Below, piece after piece: positions 21,504 to 32,231 of a stretch of DNA of 64,000 bases. Position numbers and translations under genes: made by a program. The stretch comes from Diospyros lotus (lineage: Eukaryota > Streptophyta > Magnoliopsida > Ericales > Ebenaceae): the NCBI RefSeq assembly GCF_014633365.1, contig NC_068347.1:20420433-20484432 (forward strand), written 5' to 3'. How positions within the stretch are numbered: position 1 is the stretch's first letter; the number at the start of each line of letters is the position of its first letter. Below the pieces are notes generated by a model that did no database searches, was not told where the DNA came from, and was given only the letters and a program-made list of their open reading frames with translations.

Positions 21504-22751
21504 CATATGATCAAATCTAAGTTTTCTAACACAACCTTGTAGTCACCTGTCATACTTCCAAGAAACTTATTCTTTACTCTCCTGCGCACCGTTTTTCCAA
21601 CAAACATATTCAATGACTATCTACAAAGTTTTTGAATTTCTCTGACCTTGATCCTATGTTGAAACAATATCCTCTCCCTAAAATGTATAATAATGAATTT
21701 TGAATTGCATAACTTATTTCTATTGGTTCTATAACAATTGTGTATAGGGTTATGAGTTTTGATAATAAAGTTGTTTGATTTCTGTCTACACTAGCAAACA
21801 ACAGCCATAGGCACCTTTCCTTGCACTTAACACTGACCCATATAGGCTCATTAGGTCTAATGGTAAGGTTTATTGCCCCTTGCAACAACATACTTAGACA
21901 CAACTTTTCTAAACTCATTCATATCTAAAAAATCGTACCCAACTCTAGTATGGAATTTCAGTGTTTGAATTATAGCGAGTATTTCTCTTTTTGTATCCTC
22001 TTCCTTCTTTAGCCTCAACCTTATCTTCAGAGTCTCCCTCTATACCCTTTACTGTCATGATCAAAATTATTCTCATAAAACTCACCACCCCCAATTACAC
22101 CCCCTAGATGTAGTGTTTAAAAAAAGTTTCCCTTGGAACCCCGCATCAATACCTACTTACCCTAATGATACATCCCCTTCTTTTGTAGATCTATTACTCC
22201 TTTTGTAACTCCTCACCCTCTCTCTAGCTATTCTTAATTCATTATCAACCTTACTATTAAGCTATCCACTCGCCACATCATCATCTTGAAGTCCACCAGT
22301 ATCTTCTTTTGATAGGTCAATCATTTCTTCACTACTGCTCTTTATTACCGTCTTACTACTTTTCTCAGTGCTTTCGCCCTAACCCCTCAAAACCAGATTC
22401 TTACACTCTACTTCCCTCAGTTCTTGAAGGGTTAACCTTATTGTCTATATGCTCAACAAATACATCCACAATATCACCATCTACAGTTGCTGTACATAAA
22501 TTTATCACATCACGATCTCCCTCAATTAAAGTGTAATGTTGGACATCACCACCTATAACCTACTCATAGTAAATGTCCAAGTGGTTAGTGTAATCCAACT
22601 CTCTGACACATGTTTGCTATTCAAAAAATGATAGCTTATCTGGGTCTACAATGTTTACATTTTGAAAACCCCCAACATACCTCTTTACCCCATAATCAAT
22701 TACAAAAGTTCCCCCATGGTTCCACCTTAACCTCACAACCTTTTTAGCCAT
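21504..22751 (-). pseudogene. Mutator-like transposase, N-terminal part
   Basis: Reading from ATG at 22751-22749, the protein starts Met-Ala-Lys-Lys-Val-Val-Arg-Leu and soon has His-Gly-Gly-Thr-Phe and Tyr-Val-Gly-Gly near 22665-22710. A Leu-Ser-Phe-Phe-Glu block follows, which is the plant MULE N-terminal (PB1-like) domain. Around 21780-21850 comes the MuDR DNA-binding region with Val-Lys-Cys-Lys-Glu-Arg-Cys and Leu-Phe-Ala-Ser. A block with Lys-Asn-Lys and Gly-Asp-Tyr-Lys follows at 21530-21575. Several stops and frameshifts are present. The catalytic DDE domain that should follow is missing. Confidence 0.8.
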
Positions 22752-24738
22752 GTGCAATCACATTCCATAATATTTAAATAATACAATCAATAAAAATAAA
22801 TTCAATTAAGGACCAATAACGAATTCAACAAAATCTAATAAATTATTACCCAAAACTGTCAATATACACTAAAAACCCAACAAAAACTCAAAACTGCAAT
22901 GAATAAAGAAGAACTTGATTTCCCCTTTTTGAAACATAGAGATCATCAAATAGAGAGATACACATAGAGAGAGATTGGACAAATTTGTATCATTTAATTA
23001 ATTCATCGGTGCCGGTTTTCTCTTCACTAGTGCTGGTGAACAACTCAAAATGAAGTAATATGAGATTCATTAGACATAAGACTAAGAAATAAGAAAAAAA
23101 ATTAAAGAGATTTAAGATAAATCATACATTTTTATGCTAAATCAATGGTGACATTGAGAAATTGGGAATCAATGGCAGCAAGGTTGTGATGATTCGACGA
23201 TGATAGTGAGCAATCAAACTTTTCAATCGACGACGACATTGAGCATCGAGCACCAAACACCGAGCATCAAGCACTGGCTACCGACCATTGATGACCGAAT
23301 AACTTTGTGGTTTACCTGTTAGACCAATTGGAGTTGTGAATCGATTTTGAAACTAAGCATCAAGAGTACCTATAATAAGCAATTAGACGGGCAAACAAAT
23401 GTGATGACAAGGGTTCGGAGTGGGCAAACTTATAGACATACGTAAACAACAAGGGTTTGGAGGAGAAAATCAGATTTAAGAAGTTAAGTTTTAGGGTTTT
23501 ATAGAGTGTTGTGTATTTCACACGCACCCAATTGAGAGACGAGGTGTATGATTGTACCAAAATTAAAAGTTTAGGAGCATGATATGTCCACTTTAAAGTT
23601 GAGGGGGGTAAATGGCTATAAGGGAATCGTTGGAGGGCATATTTATGCCTTTTCCTTTGTTAAATTGTTTGAAAAATGTATTATCATGTTAAATAATTTA
23701 AAATTTTATAATATTTTTAAAATTTCTCATAAAATAATGTCCTTAGTGAAGATAATTGAGATTGCTTTGGAAATTAAGCATGACCTAAAAAATGCAGCTA
23801 TAGTACCCAACAGGAACAAAGCTTGGAGAATTCAACTGATTCTCAAACCCATTAAAGATTTAGTAAATTTTATATATTTGATTTGGGTTGGGTTAGATTG
23901 GAGTTTTTAAGGGGACCGCGGCATGATTTTACCTTAAAAAATTCACCCAATGTTAGATAATGATTAATGACGAAAGGTCAATTTATTTGAGATTGAAAAT
24001 ATATCGATTAAATTCAATATCATGAGGATTAAAATTGGATTAGAGTAGACATGGGATCTAAAATCTTATAAAATTTGAATATATACTCGAGATGTTTTCA
24101 AGTGATATTTAATTCTTTAGTGACCATTGTAACCATAGTTTTAATATCATATTGTATTAGTGGGCGAGTTACAAAATGATACTAAATATGGATGAAGTTA
24201 TTTTAGTTTAAGTATCACTAAATATCAATTTGTACCTTCTATATCAACCCCTAAAATAACACTCCCAAATCTGATTTCTTTTTTTTTTTGGGATCTTTAG
24301 GTAGTTCAATTTTCTATTTTATTTCTCATAACTTACCTCTTGTTGTCTCCTAACAAAAACAGAAGTCAAAATCCCAAAACCTGTCACCGCCCCAAAATTG
24401 TGCAAAAATACAAATGTTATGTACGTTTTTGTTAATTGCTTAATTATGAAATATTGTCATTTTTTTAAAGTTTATATTAATTATTATTTTATTTAGGTTC
24501 TCTAAACCATTATTTATTTTCAATTAAAAAATTATCACTATCCAAATTTTTTATTCTAAAGATGTTCCTTACAGCTTTTTTGGGTTATAATAATAAATTT
24601 AAAATTTATACAAAAAATTAAGGCGACTTTATTTTCATTTCAACTGTGAGACAGTGGTCTATAATTTTAATTTTATAAAATTAAATAATATATACATAAA
24701 GCTATAAAAAATTTCAAAATCTCTGGTGCGAGTTGATG
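22752..24738. other. AT-rich intergenic region upstream of the stress-protein gene
   Basis: No coding region is supported. Around 23215-23290 there is an imperfect run of GAGCAT/GAGCACC motifs. Around 23555-23640 the text TTTAGGAGCATGATATG...GGGGGGTAAATGGC resembles the outer end of a Mutator-like element and may be the terminal repeat of the transposase-bearing element, but no inverted partner was found. A T-run lies near 24279-24289. Confidence 0.45.
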
Positions 24739-24838
24739 TGGGCTATAATTGGAATTATGGATCAGCCCAGCGGCGAGGTTAGAGATGGGCTTGATTAACA
24801 GTTTACACTTCGGCCCAACCCACGAATACCTTGGCCCA
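24739..24838. promoter_or_regulatory. Cluster of five TGGGCY (site II, TCP-type) motifs
   Basis: TGGGCT occurs at 24739-24744 and 24786-24791. Its reverse form (R)GCCCA occurs at 24764-24769, 24812-24817 and 24833-24838. Site II elements, TGGGC(C/T), bind TCP factors and are enriched in promoters of growth-related and housekeeping plant genes. They lie 200-300 bp before the start codon at 25039, a usual promoter position. Binding itself is inference. Confidence 0.5.
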
Positions 24839-25038
24839 TTTGCTCCGAAAGGGAATATGCCAAACCCATGCGCTGGGTTGTCGCCAGTCGCCGCCAAAGA
24901 GAATCGAAGTCCTCGTTTTCGCAGTCCCATAGACCATCGGAGAGAATTATCAATTACGACAGCTACGCAAAATCCTCAACACAGCACAGTCAACGATCCC
25001 GACGGTGAACAGGAAACCCTTAATTCTCGCTCGCCGCT

Positions 25039-25747
25039 ATGCAGCCGCAGCAAAACCCGCCGGAAACTGACCTCCCGCCTCTCGCCGCCATCAAAGTCAA
25101 GTCCTCTCCCCCTCGCTTCACGCCTTCCACCCCCACCGCTGGCGCCACCCCCACCGCCGCCGCCCAGCGCCGGATCGGAATTGCCGTCGACCTCAGCGAC
25201 GAGAGTGCATTCGCCGTCAAATGGGCGGTCCACCACTATCTCCGCCCCGGGGACGCCGTGATCCTCGTCCACGTCCGTCCTACCTCTGTCCTCTACGGCG
25301 CTGACTGGGGCTCCGTCGATCTCTCCATCGTCGACGACACTGACGAGGAGTCTCAGCAGAAGCTCGAGGACGATTTTGATACCTTCACCACCACCAAGGC
25401 CTCGGACGTCGCGCAGCCGCTAGTCGAGGCTCAGATTCCGTTCAAGATTCATATCGTGAAGGACCACGACATGAAGGAGAGGCTGTGCTTGGAGGTCGAG
25501 AGGCTAGGGTTGAGTGCAGTGATTATGGGGAGCCGAGGGTTTGGTGCCACGAAGCGAGGGAACAACGGTCGCCTCGGCAGCGTGAGCGATTACTGCGTCC
25601 GCCACTGCGTTTGTCCTGTGGTGGTCGTGAGATATCCTGATGAGAAAGATGGTGGAAATGGTGGTGCTGAGCCTGTAGTTTCTGTGGCATCTGCAGCGGA
25701 GGATGAGGAGGAGCCCGAGTACCATGATGCGACGGATGACCGGAAAG
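25039..25747 (+). CDS. Universal stress protein, PHOS32/PHOS34-like, exon 1
   Basis: This exon encodes 236 residues. Residues 1-44 are a Pro/Thr/Ala-rich leader with Ser-Ser-Pro-Pro-Arg-Phe at 22-27, the kind of Ser-Pro context phosphorylated by MAP kinases in Arabidopsis PHOS32. Residues 45-199 form the universal stress protein domain, starting Arg-Ile-Gly-Ile-Ala-Val-Asp and including Gly-Ser-Arg-Gly at 164-167 and Gly-Arg-Leu-Gly-Ser at 177-181, the nucleotide-binding pattern. An acidic tail ends Tyr-His-Asp-Ala-Thr-Asp-Asp-Arg-Lys. Such cytosolic proteins bind ATP/AMP and take part in stress signalling. The exon is GC- and CpG-rich, unlike its surroundings. The reading frame continues seven residues (GLSFPSF) to a stop at 25768-25770, but AAAG|GTTTAA at 25747/25748 is a credible splice donor. 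The start is the first ATG in this frame. Confidence 0.9.
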
Positions 25748-26533
25748 GTTTAAGTTTCCCTTCTTTCTAGATTTGATTGAACTTGCTCGTTATGTGTGTG
25801 GCTCTGTTCTGTTTATTGCTCACTTTGAACGCTATAATTGCTAATTGAGATTGGTACTTATGCAATGTGTTATCTCAACAGTACATTGAAACAGATTGTA
25901 TGGTCTTGCCTATTCAGGACTTTCTAATACATCATATAAGATTTTACTGGAATAGTGATTGATGATAGATACCACATAATCAACTTAAGAATATAGTTAT
26001 GAATTGTCACATAAGTGGTTTGTGACGGTATTCATGAATTTTCTATATTGATTAGTAAGAAACTTTATATTAATTGTTGCTTAAACTGACACATAGAAAT
26101 CAAACAAGCTAGAGGGGAAGAAATTCTTTGAATGGTTCAAAGTTGGCTGGGTTTAGTATTAATGAAGACTAGTGCAAATGGTACACATTTTCTACCTGTA
26201 GCTTGTTGTTTTCATAATGTCTAGAATTTGAATTTGCAGTTAAGAAACACACCTCATTTTTACCTGATCAGAATCATAGTTGTCCATTTTGCAGTTGACA
26301 GCTTATCGTTTTTCTTATTAATGTGGAATGTACCAATACTGGCAATTTTTGACGTGCAGTTTTGATTTTATCTTTATATCTACTTTGTTTTTGAAACATA
26401 TATATATTTATAAAATTAACCTACTTAAAATAATACTATTTATTTTTACTATTGTTACAATATTAAATTATTTTATAATGATTTAAGAATACTATTTCTC
26501 TTTTGCTTGATTTAACAATGCTATTGAATTTTG

Positions 26534-26640
26534 GGAAGGTCACAAGTTCAAGCGGTAATAACAACCTATTTGCAAAGTAAGGATAAGGTTGCATACAGGA
26601 ACAACCTTCCTCGACTCTCATGTATTAGGGGTGCCCTTTT
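26534..26640 (+). repeat. Au-type SINE, diverged
   Basis: The tract reads GGTCACAAGTTCAAGCGGTA, a tRNA-type B-box variant, then AACAACCTATTTGCAAAGTA, then AAGGTTGCATACA and ends GGGGTGCCCTTTT. The order (GGTTCGAGCCGTGGAAACAGCC, then TTGCAGAAATGCAGGGTAAGGCTGCGTACA, then GCTGCCCTTTT) is that of the Au SINE found in many flowering plants. The 5' A-box part is poorly preserved. Confidence 0.8.
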
Positions 26641-27142
26641 GATTGAACATATGCTTTTTGATTATATGATTTAAATGTTGAAGCGTTAATTATTCATTTC
26701 CAGAATATGAATACAGATATTTTGAATGCCTTTCTTTGTACTCATTAATTAATCTTGATCCACTTTAGCTTATGATTTAGAGGTTTTTATTAAAATCTGG
26801 CCCTTTCTTAACATTGGTAAAGAAATTTTAATATTTTCAACTATTAAAAATTAAATTTAAAAGATTAATTTTGTCAAAAATAAAGCATACACACACATAC
26901 ATATAATAGAGATAATAATATTAAACATTTGTGAAATTTTTAGTTGACATGTTCTAAATCTAATTTTAAAAAATCATAAAAATATCTGGTACAAATATGT
27001 TCAATCTCAAAAATTTCATCAAGCATATATCTTCTCAAAATTTTCATTGGCTGATGCAAACTAGTGTGCAAATTGGTACATAATATACTTAAGTTTGTAC
27101 CCTTTTTTCTATTACTAATCTACCATACTATAAAGTATAAAC

Positions 27143-27436
27143 TGAAGCAAGTCTTAGAAAGATTAAAGACTTGAATAATTTGATTAAACTCACGAGAGGT
27201 GTTTATATACAGCTTAGGATCCTATTCTTCCTCCTAGAAAATAGGAGAAGATTTAGAATATCTATCTCCTAAAAAATAGGAAAGCTATCTCCTAAAACTT
27301 AGGAATTAAATCTAGCTTTGCAACAAGATTTACACTATATAAATTTAAAATTATTTACTCTAATTTATCTATATCTACTAGATTCCTTCTTTAGCTGAAA
27401 GTCTTCTTGTCTTCGATTTCTTAATTCTGTCCAACA
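27143..27436 (-). repeat. 3' LTR of the 27143 Copia element
   Basis: It is 294 bp, with TG...CA ends, and pairs with 31938-32231. On the minus strand it is preceded by ACTTGAGGGGAAG (27437-27449), the polypurine tract. Inside, CTCCTAGAAAATAGGAG and related TCCTA/TAGGA blocks form small palindromes. Confidence 0.95.
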
Positions 27437-27966
27437 CTTCCCCTCAAGTTGGTAAATAGATGCACGTCATTCTCAGCTTGCCAATTAATTCTTCAATGCT
27501 CGGTCTTGCAACAACCTTTGTGAGAACATCAGGTATCTGGTTTTTTGTAGGAATATAGAACAAATTGATCCCTTCTTCTATCTCTCTCTTTATGAAACTT
27601 CGGTCTATTCTCACGTGCTTCATTCAGTCATGCTGTACTGGATTCTTTACAAATGCTGATAGCTGATTTGCTATCACTATAAACCTTGGTTGGTTGAGTT
27701 AAGGGTATCCCTAAATCTCCCATCAATCTTTTCAACCAAATTATTTCACAAATTCCACGGGCTATGGCTCTGAATTCAGCTTCAGCACTATTGCGAGCCA
27801 CCACTGATTGTTTTCTGCTTTTCCACGTCACCACATTCCCCCATAGCTTAGTACAATAGCCTGAGGTTGACCTACTATCCTCACGAGATCCTGCCTAGTC
27901 AGCACCCACAAAGCCTTCTATCCCTCTTTCATTGGTCTTTCGGAATAATAGGCTTTTTCTAGGTGT
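27437..27966 (-). pseudogene. Copia RNase H end (27143 element), frameshifted
   Basis: On the minus strand, 27834-27628 encodes Val-Thr-Trp-Lys-Ser-Arg-Lys-Gln and Ala-Glu-Ala-Glu-Phe-Arg-Ala, then Tyr-Ser-Asp-Ser-Lys-Ser-Ala-Ile. These are the C-terminal blocks of Copia RNase H, whose job is to degrade the RNA template. The junction to the 612-residue ORF (27967) and the terminal part beyond 27628 are frameshifted, so the domain would not be made intact. Confidence 0.85.
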
Positions 27967-29805
27967 TCATTTTAAATACCTAAGAACATGAAACATTACT
28001 TGTAAATGTTTTTGAGTAGGAGAGTGCATATACTGACTTACCACACTGACTGCATAGGCTATGTTGGGTCTTGTTAGTGACAAATATATGAGCCTTCCAA
28101 CCAATCGTTGGTACCTTTCCTTGTCTATCGGAATATCCTTTCCTTCCTCATCATTTTTCCAGCCCTTCTCCAAGGGAGTTCCAGCTGGCCTGCATCCCAT
28201 CATACCTATATCCTTCAGTAAATCTAAAGTATACTTTCGTTGTGAGATGAAAAGACTTTCCTTGCTCCTAGCAACCTCCATTCCTAGGAAATACCTCATG
28301 ATTCCTAGATCTTTTACCTCAAATTCTGCCCTTAATTGCTGTTTTAAGCTCTCAATTTCTTGCAAAACATCTCCTATCACAATAATATCATCAACATACA
28401 CAATTAATATAACTTTCTTTCCTCTTGCCGTGTGTTTTATAAACAAGGTATGATTAGCTTGCCCTTGCTTATATCCTACCAGGTTTAGAGTCATACTAAA
28501 CTTCTTGAACCATGCTCGTGGGGATTGTTTAAGTCCATATAAAGATTTCTTCAGCTTGCACATTGTATCATAACCAGCACCTTGTTCAAAATCAAGAGGC
28601 ATCTTCATGTAAATATCCTCATCCAACTCACCATTTAAAAAAATATTTTTAATGTCAAATTGAAACAGGGACCAGTCCAAATTAACAGCAAGAGAGATTA
28701 GTACCCGAATAGAATTAAGCTTTGCCACTAGAGCAAAGGTTTCTTCATAGTTAATCCCATAGGTTTGTGTGAAACCTTGGGCTACCAGCCTGGCCTTGTA
28801 TCGTTCCACACTTCCATCAGCATTGTGTTTCACTGAAAAAACCCATCTGCATCCTACTATTTTCTGGTTAGCAGGTAATGTAACAACGTCCGAAGTATTG
28901 TTTTTTATAAGAGCATTCTTTTCCTCCATAACAACATTCTTCCATTTAGGATCACTCATAGCTTCTTGAACATTTTTTGGTACTCGGATGCTGTCAATTT
29001 GTGCCACAAAACCTTTGAACTGGGGAGACAATTTAGAATAAGACAGATGATTAATCATGGGGTACTTTACACATGATCTTACCCCCTTCCTTAGAGCAAT
29101 TGACATATCCCAATCAAGATCATCTTGGCCACTGGCAAGCTGGTCACTGCGCGGCTGGTCAATTTCTGTCTCATCCCTTTGTAAGTTGTCCTCTGATGAA
29201 CCAGTTTGTTGACCATCTTCTGGAAGTGATGATTGGCAATGTTTAGGCTGAGGACATCTTGAGTACACCAATAAAGGATTATCAGCCCTTAAGCTAGGCG
29301 GTGGATTATCAGCATCAGAATAGGACATCGGTTTAGGAAAGATGGCTGCATTCGGCATAGGTGATGACTGAGATTGTTCTGCTAGTATGTTCTTAGGTGG
29401 TAATTCTCCCCCTTGAGAGCATACTGACAGCAGATGATCAATGGAGAGTAAGTGGGAAGGAGAGGGCTGATTGACAGTAGGAATACCAGATGATTGGTAA
29501 AAGGAGAGATCTTCATAAAATGTAGCATCGGTGGTCACAAAGGTCTTCTGAGTGTTAGGACAATAACACTTATAACCTTTTTGGGAAGGAGAATACCTAA
29601 TAAAAATGCATTTGATGGCCTTTGGGTCAAGTTTGGTACGGGAAGGACTGTGGTTGTGCATGTACACAACACAGCCAAAGATCTTAGGAGAAATAGAATT
29701 AGGGAACACAATATTTGAGAAGTACTGACAAAGAAGATCAAGAGGAGTTTTAAAACCCAAGGGTTTGGAGGGGAGGCGGTTAATTAAATAAGCTGCTATA
29801 AGCAC
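27967..29805 (-). CDS. Copia Pol: integrase C-terminus, reverse transcriptase, RNase H start
   Basis: This is a 612-residue open frame of the minus-strand Copia. It begins in the integrase C-terminal region (Ala-Tyr-Leu-Ile-Asn-Arg-Leu-Pro, then Gly-Cys-Val-Val-Tyr). A Ser/Pro-rich linker follows, then reverse transcriptase from about residue 310. RT blocks are Gly-Cys-Arg-Trp-Val-Phe, Gln-Phe-Asp-Ile-Lys-Asn, Leu-Tyr-Gly-Leu-Lys-Gln and the catalytic Tyr-Val-Asp-Asp. It ends Val-Leu-Arg-Tyr-Leu-Lys where RNase H should start, with a stop. No start codon is implied at 29805: Pol is normally part of one polyprotein, and a stop near 29814-29816 separates this ORF from the integrase ORF. Confidence 0.9.
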   Translation of the reverse strand: MLIAAYLINRLPSKPLGFKTPLDLLCQYFSNIVFPNSISPKIFGCVVYMHNHSPSRTKLDPKAIKCIFIRYSPSQKGYKCYCPNTQKTFVTTDATFYEDLSFYQSSGIPTVNQPSPSHLLSIDHLLSVCSQGGELPPKNILAEQSQSSPMPNAAIFPKPMSYSDADNPPPSLRADNPLLVYSRCPQPKHCQSSLPEDGQQTGSSEDNLQRDETEIDQPRSDQLASGQDDLDWDMSIALRKGVRSCVKYPMINHLSYSKLSPQFKGFVAQIDSIRVPKNVQEAMSDPKWKNVVMEEKNALIKNNTSDVVTLPANQKIVGCRWVFSVKHNADGSVERYKARLVAQGFTQTYGINYEETFALVAKLNSIRVLISLAVNLDWSLFQFDIKNIFLNGELDEDIYMKMPLDFEQGAGYDTMCKLKKSLYGLKQSPRAWFKKFSMTLNLVGYKQGQANHTLFIKHTARGKKVILIVYVDDIIVIGDVLQEIESLKQQLRAEFEVKDLGIMRYFLGMEVARSKESLFISQRKYTLDLLKDIGMMGCRPAGTPLEKGWKNDEEGKDIPIDKERYQRLVGRLIYLSLTRPNIAYAVSVVSQYMHSPTQKHLQVMFHVLRYLK

Positions 29806-29814
29806 AGCTTCTCC

Positions 29815-30791
29815 CTAGTAAAAATAGGGAACATTTGTAGTAAACATCATTGCTCGGGCCACCTCTAAGATGTGCCTATTTTTTCTTTCTGCAATGCCAT
29901 TTTGTTGTGGCGTATAAGGGCATGAACTTTGATGATAAATACCATGTTTTGAGAGATAGTTTGGAAGGTCATGAGAGAAATATTCTTGACCATTATTGGT
30001 TCGAAGGATATGAATGGAGGTTTGAAACATATTCAAGATCAGTTTATGAAATTTCTTGAAGATAAAATTGACTTTTGATTTTTTTTGCATTAGGTAGACC
30101 CAACAAGCCCTAGTGTGATCATCAATGAACGTAATAAACCATCGAGAAATGGAAATATTTAGGTGTTTAGATGGTCCCCAAATATCGCTGTGAATTAAAT
30201 GAAAAGGAGTAGATGGCTTATAAGATTGAATAGGATGGGAGGCTCGGGTTTGTTTAGCAAGAGTACACTGCTCACATGCAAAATTCTGATTTTTATTGAT
30301 GAAAAACTGAGGGTACAAAAACTGTAAGTAGGGAAAACTTGGATGTCCTAATCTTTTATGCCATAAAAGAATTTTGGCATTAGTAGTGGCTGTTAAACCA
30401 GCCTTATTTGCTACAGAAATTGAGGTATCCTCTATGAAGTAGTATAAGCCGTCTCTTGTCCTAGCATTGCCATTCATTCTCCCCGAGGTTTGGTCCTGAA
30501 ACAAGTAATATGAAGGGAAGAAAGTGACATAACAATTCATATCTCGGGTAATCTCATGGACTGATAATAAATTGCATTGTAAACCAGGCACATGCAGGAC
30601 TGATTTCAATTTTAGTCCAGAAATACAAATAGTCCCAAACCCCATAACAGGAGAAGTAGTTCCATTGGCTATAGAGATCTCAATAGAGGTAGTACATGGT
30701 ATATATTCTGTCATGTAAGAAGCTGAACTAGCCATATGATCGGATGCACCGGTGTCTACTATCCAAACATTCTTAGGAAGCCTTTTTGAAA
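29815..30791 (-). CDS. Copia protease and integrase (27143 element)
   Basis: The open frame starts upstream of the Met at 30735. It includes Asp-Thr-Gly-Ala at 30756-30745, the protease catalytic motif, followed by Ser-Asp-His-Met. The GAG-pre-integrase block has Leu-Leu-Trp-His-Lys-Arg-Leu-Gly-His, and a Cys-X2-Cys completes the zinc finger. The DDE core shows His-Ser-Asp-Ile-Trp-Gly-Pro, then Arg-Thr-Asn-Asn-Gly-Gln-Glu (Asn where the second catalytic Asp is expected), and Gln-Asn-Gly-Ile-Ala-Glu-Arg with the final Glu. The Asp-to-Asn change would inactivate integration. A frameshift separates this frame from gag. Confidence 0.9.
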
Positions 30792-31925
30792 CTAAAGAGT
30801 AGGAAAAATTACCTTGAATTGCAGTAGATGCCTTAGGAGGGCTGAGGATGTTGTACCTTGGTTAAAGAGCCTATACAAGGCTTGAATCTGATCCTCGGTC
30901 AGATTTAAATTGGTATTTTTTCTAGCTTCTGTTGGGACTTCTGCTACATAAGTTGATCGTGCAGATTCCTTCTTATTTCGTGGTTTCCAGTTGGCTGGTT
31001 TGCCATAGAGTTTCCAGCAAGTCTCCTTGGTATGGTAAGGCTTCTTGCAGTGGTCACACCATTGTTTGTCCCTTCCTGGATTCTTTGGTAGAGATTCCTC
31101 TCGTGTAAATGTAGCAAGAGCTGAGTTTTGGTTGGTCATAGCAACTTCACTTTGCTAATTTAACATCACCCTGCGCCTGTTCTCTTCCTTTCTTACTTTC
31201 GAAAAAGTCTCCTTGAGGGAGGGCAAGGGCTTTGTCCCCAATATTCTTCCTCTAACTTCATCCAACTCTGGATTCAACCCATGGAGAAAATCAAACACCC
31301 TATCCTTTTCAATCATTTTATTGTATAGATCACTATCTTTTGAACACTTCAAATTAACAGTGTAGAAAAGATCTATCTCATTCCATAGCTCAATCAGAAG
31401 ATTAAAATAATCGATAACAGTTAAAATACCTTGGCGAGTTGTTCTGATGGTAGATCGGATCTCAAAGCATTGGGATGAATTCTCCAAGTCCGAGTACATC
31501 TCTTGGACCGAATCCCACACCTCTTTTGCAGTTTTATAAAATAGATAAGCCCTACCAATCTTAGGCTCCATTGAGTTTATTAACCAGGCATTTTATGGTG
31601 GAATTTTCAGCCTCCCAAACACCATGTGTAGCTGCTGTTGTTGATGGAGAAGGAATAGACCCAGTTAAGTGGTTAAGATTTTCCTTTCCCTTTGATAACC
31701 AACATCACAGATTGAGACCACTTACTCCCATTTAGTTTATGGTGAGTGATTTGTAGTGGATGGTGATCAATCGGACTGTTGGAATAACTCGCTGCAGAAG
31801 GAAGATGAGGAAGAACACTCGGAGAGCTTGTGGCCGATGCCTCAGTTAGAGTAGGATTCTGATGATGATTTGCCATGTTCTCGATTGCAGCTAATGAAAT
31901 GCTGGTTATAGAAAATCGGAACAAT
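30792..31925 (-). pseudogene. Copia gag (27143 element), frameshifted
   Basis: The Gag protein would form the virus-like particle. It starts near 31877 (Met-Ala-Asn-His-His), followed by a Trp-Ser-Gln-Ser-Val block near 31700. The main UBN2-type gag domain is in 31571-31155 (Ala-Lys-Glu-Val-Trp-Asp and Phe-Leu-His-Gly-Leu-Asn-Pro-Glu). A Cys-X2-Cys-X4-His-X4-Cys knuckle occupies 31058-31017. The pieces lie in three ORFs separated by stops and shifts near 31672, 31150 and 30800. Confidence 0.88.
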
Positions 31926-31937
31926 GCTTTGATACCA
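31926..31937 (-). promoter_or_regulatory. Primer binding site of the 27143 Copia
   Basis: On the minus strand, directly after the 5' LTR, the sequence is TGGTATCAAAGC. It differs at one base from TGGTATCAGAGC, the initiator tRNA-Met complement used by most plant Copia elements. Confidence 0.9.
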
Positions 31938-32231
31938 TGAAGCAAGTCTTAGAAAGATTAAAGACTTGAATAATTTGATTAAACTCACGAGAGGTGTTTA
32001 TATACAGCTTAGGATCCTATTCTTCCTCCTAGAAAATAGGAGAAGATTTAGAATATCTATCTCGTAAAAAATAGGAAAGCTATCTCCTAAAACTTAGGAA
32101 TTAAATCTAGCTTTGCAACAAGATTTACACTATATAAATTTAACATTATCTACTCTAATTTATCTATATCTACTAGACTCCTTCTTTAGCTGAAAGTCTT
32201 CTTGTCTTCGGCTTCTTAATTCCGTCCAACA
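31938..32231 (-). repeat. 5' LTR of the 27143 Copia element
   Basis: It is 294 bp and the partner of 27143-27436. It differs at about seven positions, mostly transitions, clustered toward the right side on the plus strand. Confidence 0.95.

Larger units (their letters stand above)
27143..32231 (-). mobile_element. Complete Ty1/Copia retrotransposon, TSD TAAAC
   Basis: Two 294-bp LTRs (27143-27436 and 31938-32231) start TGAAGC and end CCAACA on the plus strand, differing at about 7 positions (~97.6% identity). They are flanked by TAAAC at 27138-27142 and 32232-32236. On the minus strand the order is LTR, tRNA-Met-type primer site, gag, protease, integrase, reverse transcriptase, RNase H, polypurine tract, LTR: Copia order. 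Long ORFs survive, one of 612 residues, but frameshifts in gag, a changed residue at one integrase catalytic position and a frameshifted RNase H end make autonomy unlikely. It is the youngest-looking element in the window and lies antisense in the proposed intron. Confidence 0.95.

Noticed and set aside
25748..25770. Natural C-terminus GLSFPSF of the stress protein
   Set aside because: Kept only as an alternative: it reads into a good splice donor and does not look like the usual family ending.
28061..28453. Plus-strand ORF of 130 codons
   Set aside because: Shadow of the minus-strand Copia reverse transcriptase.
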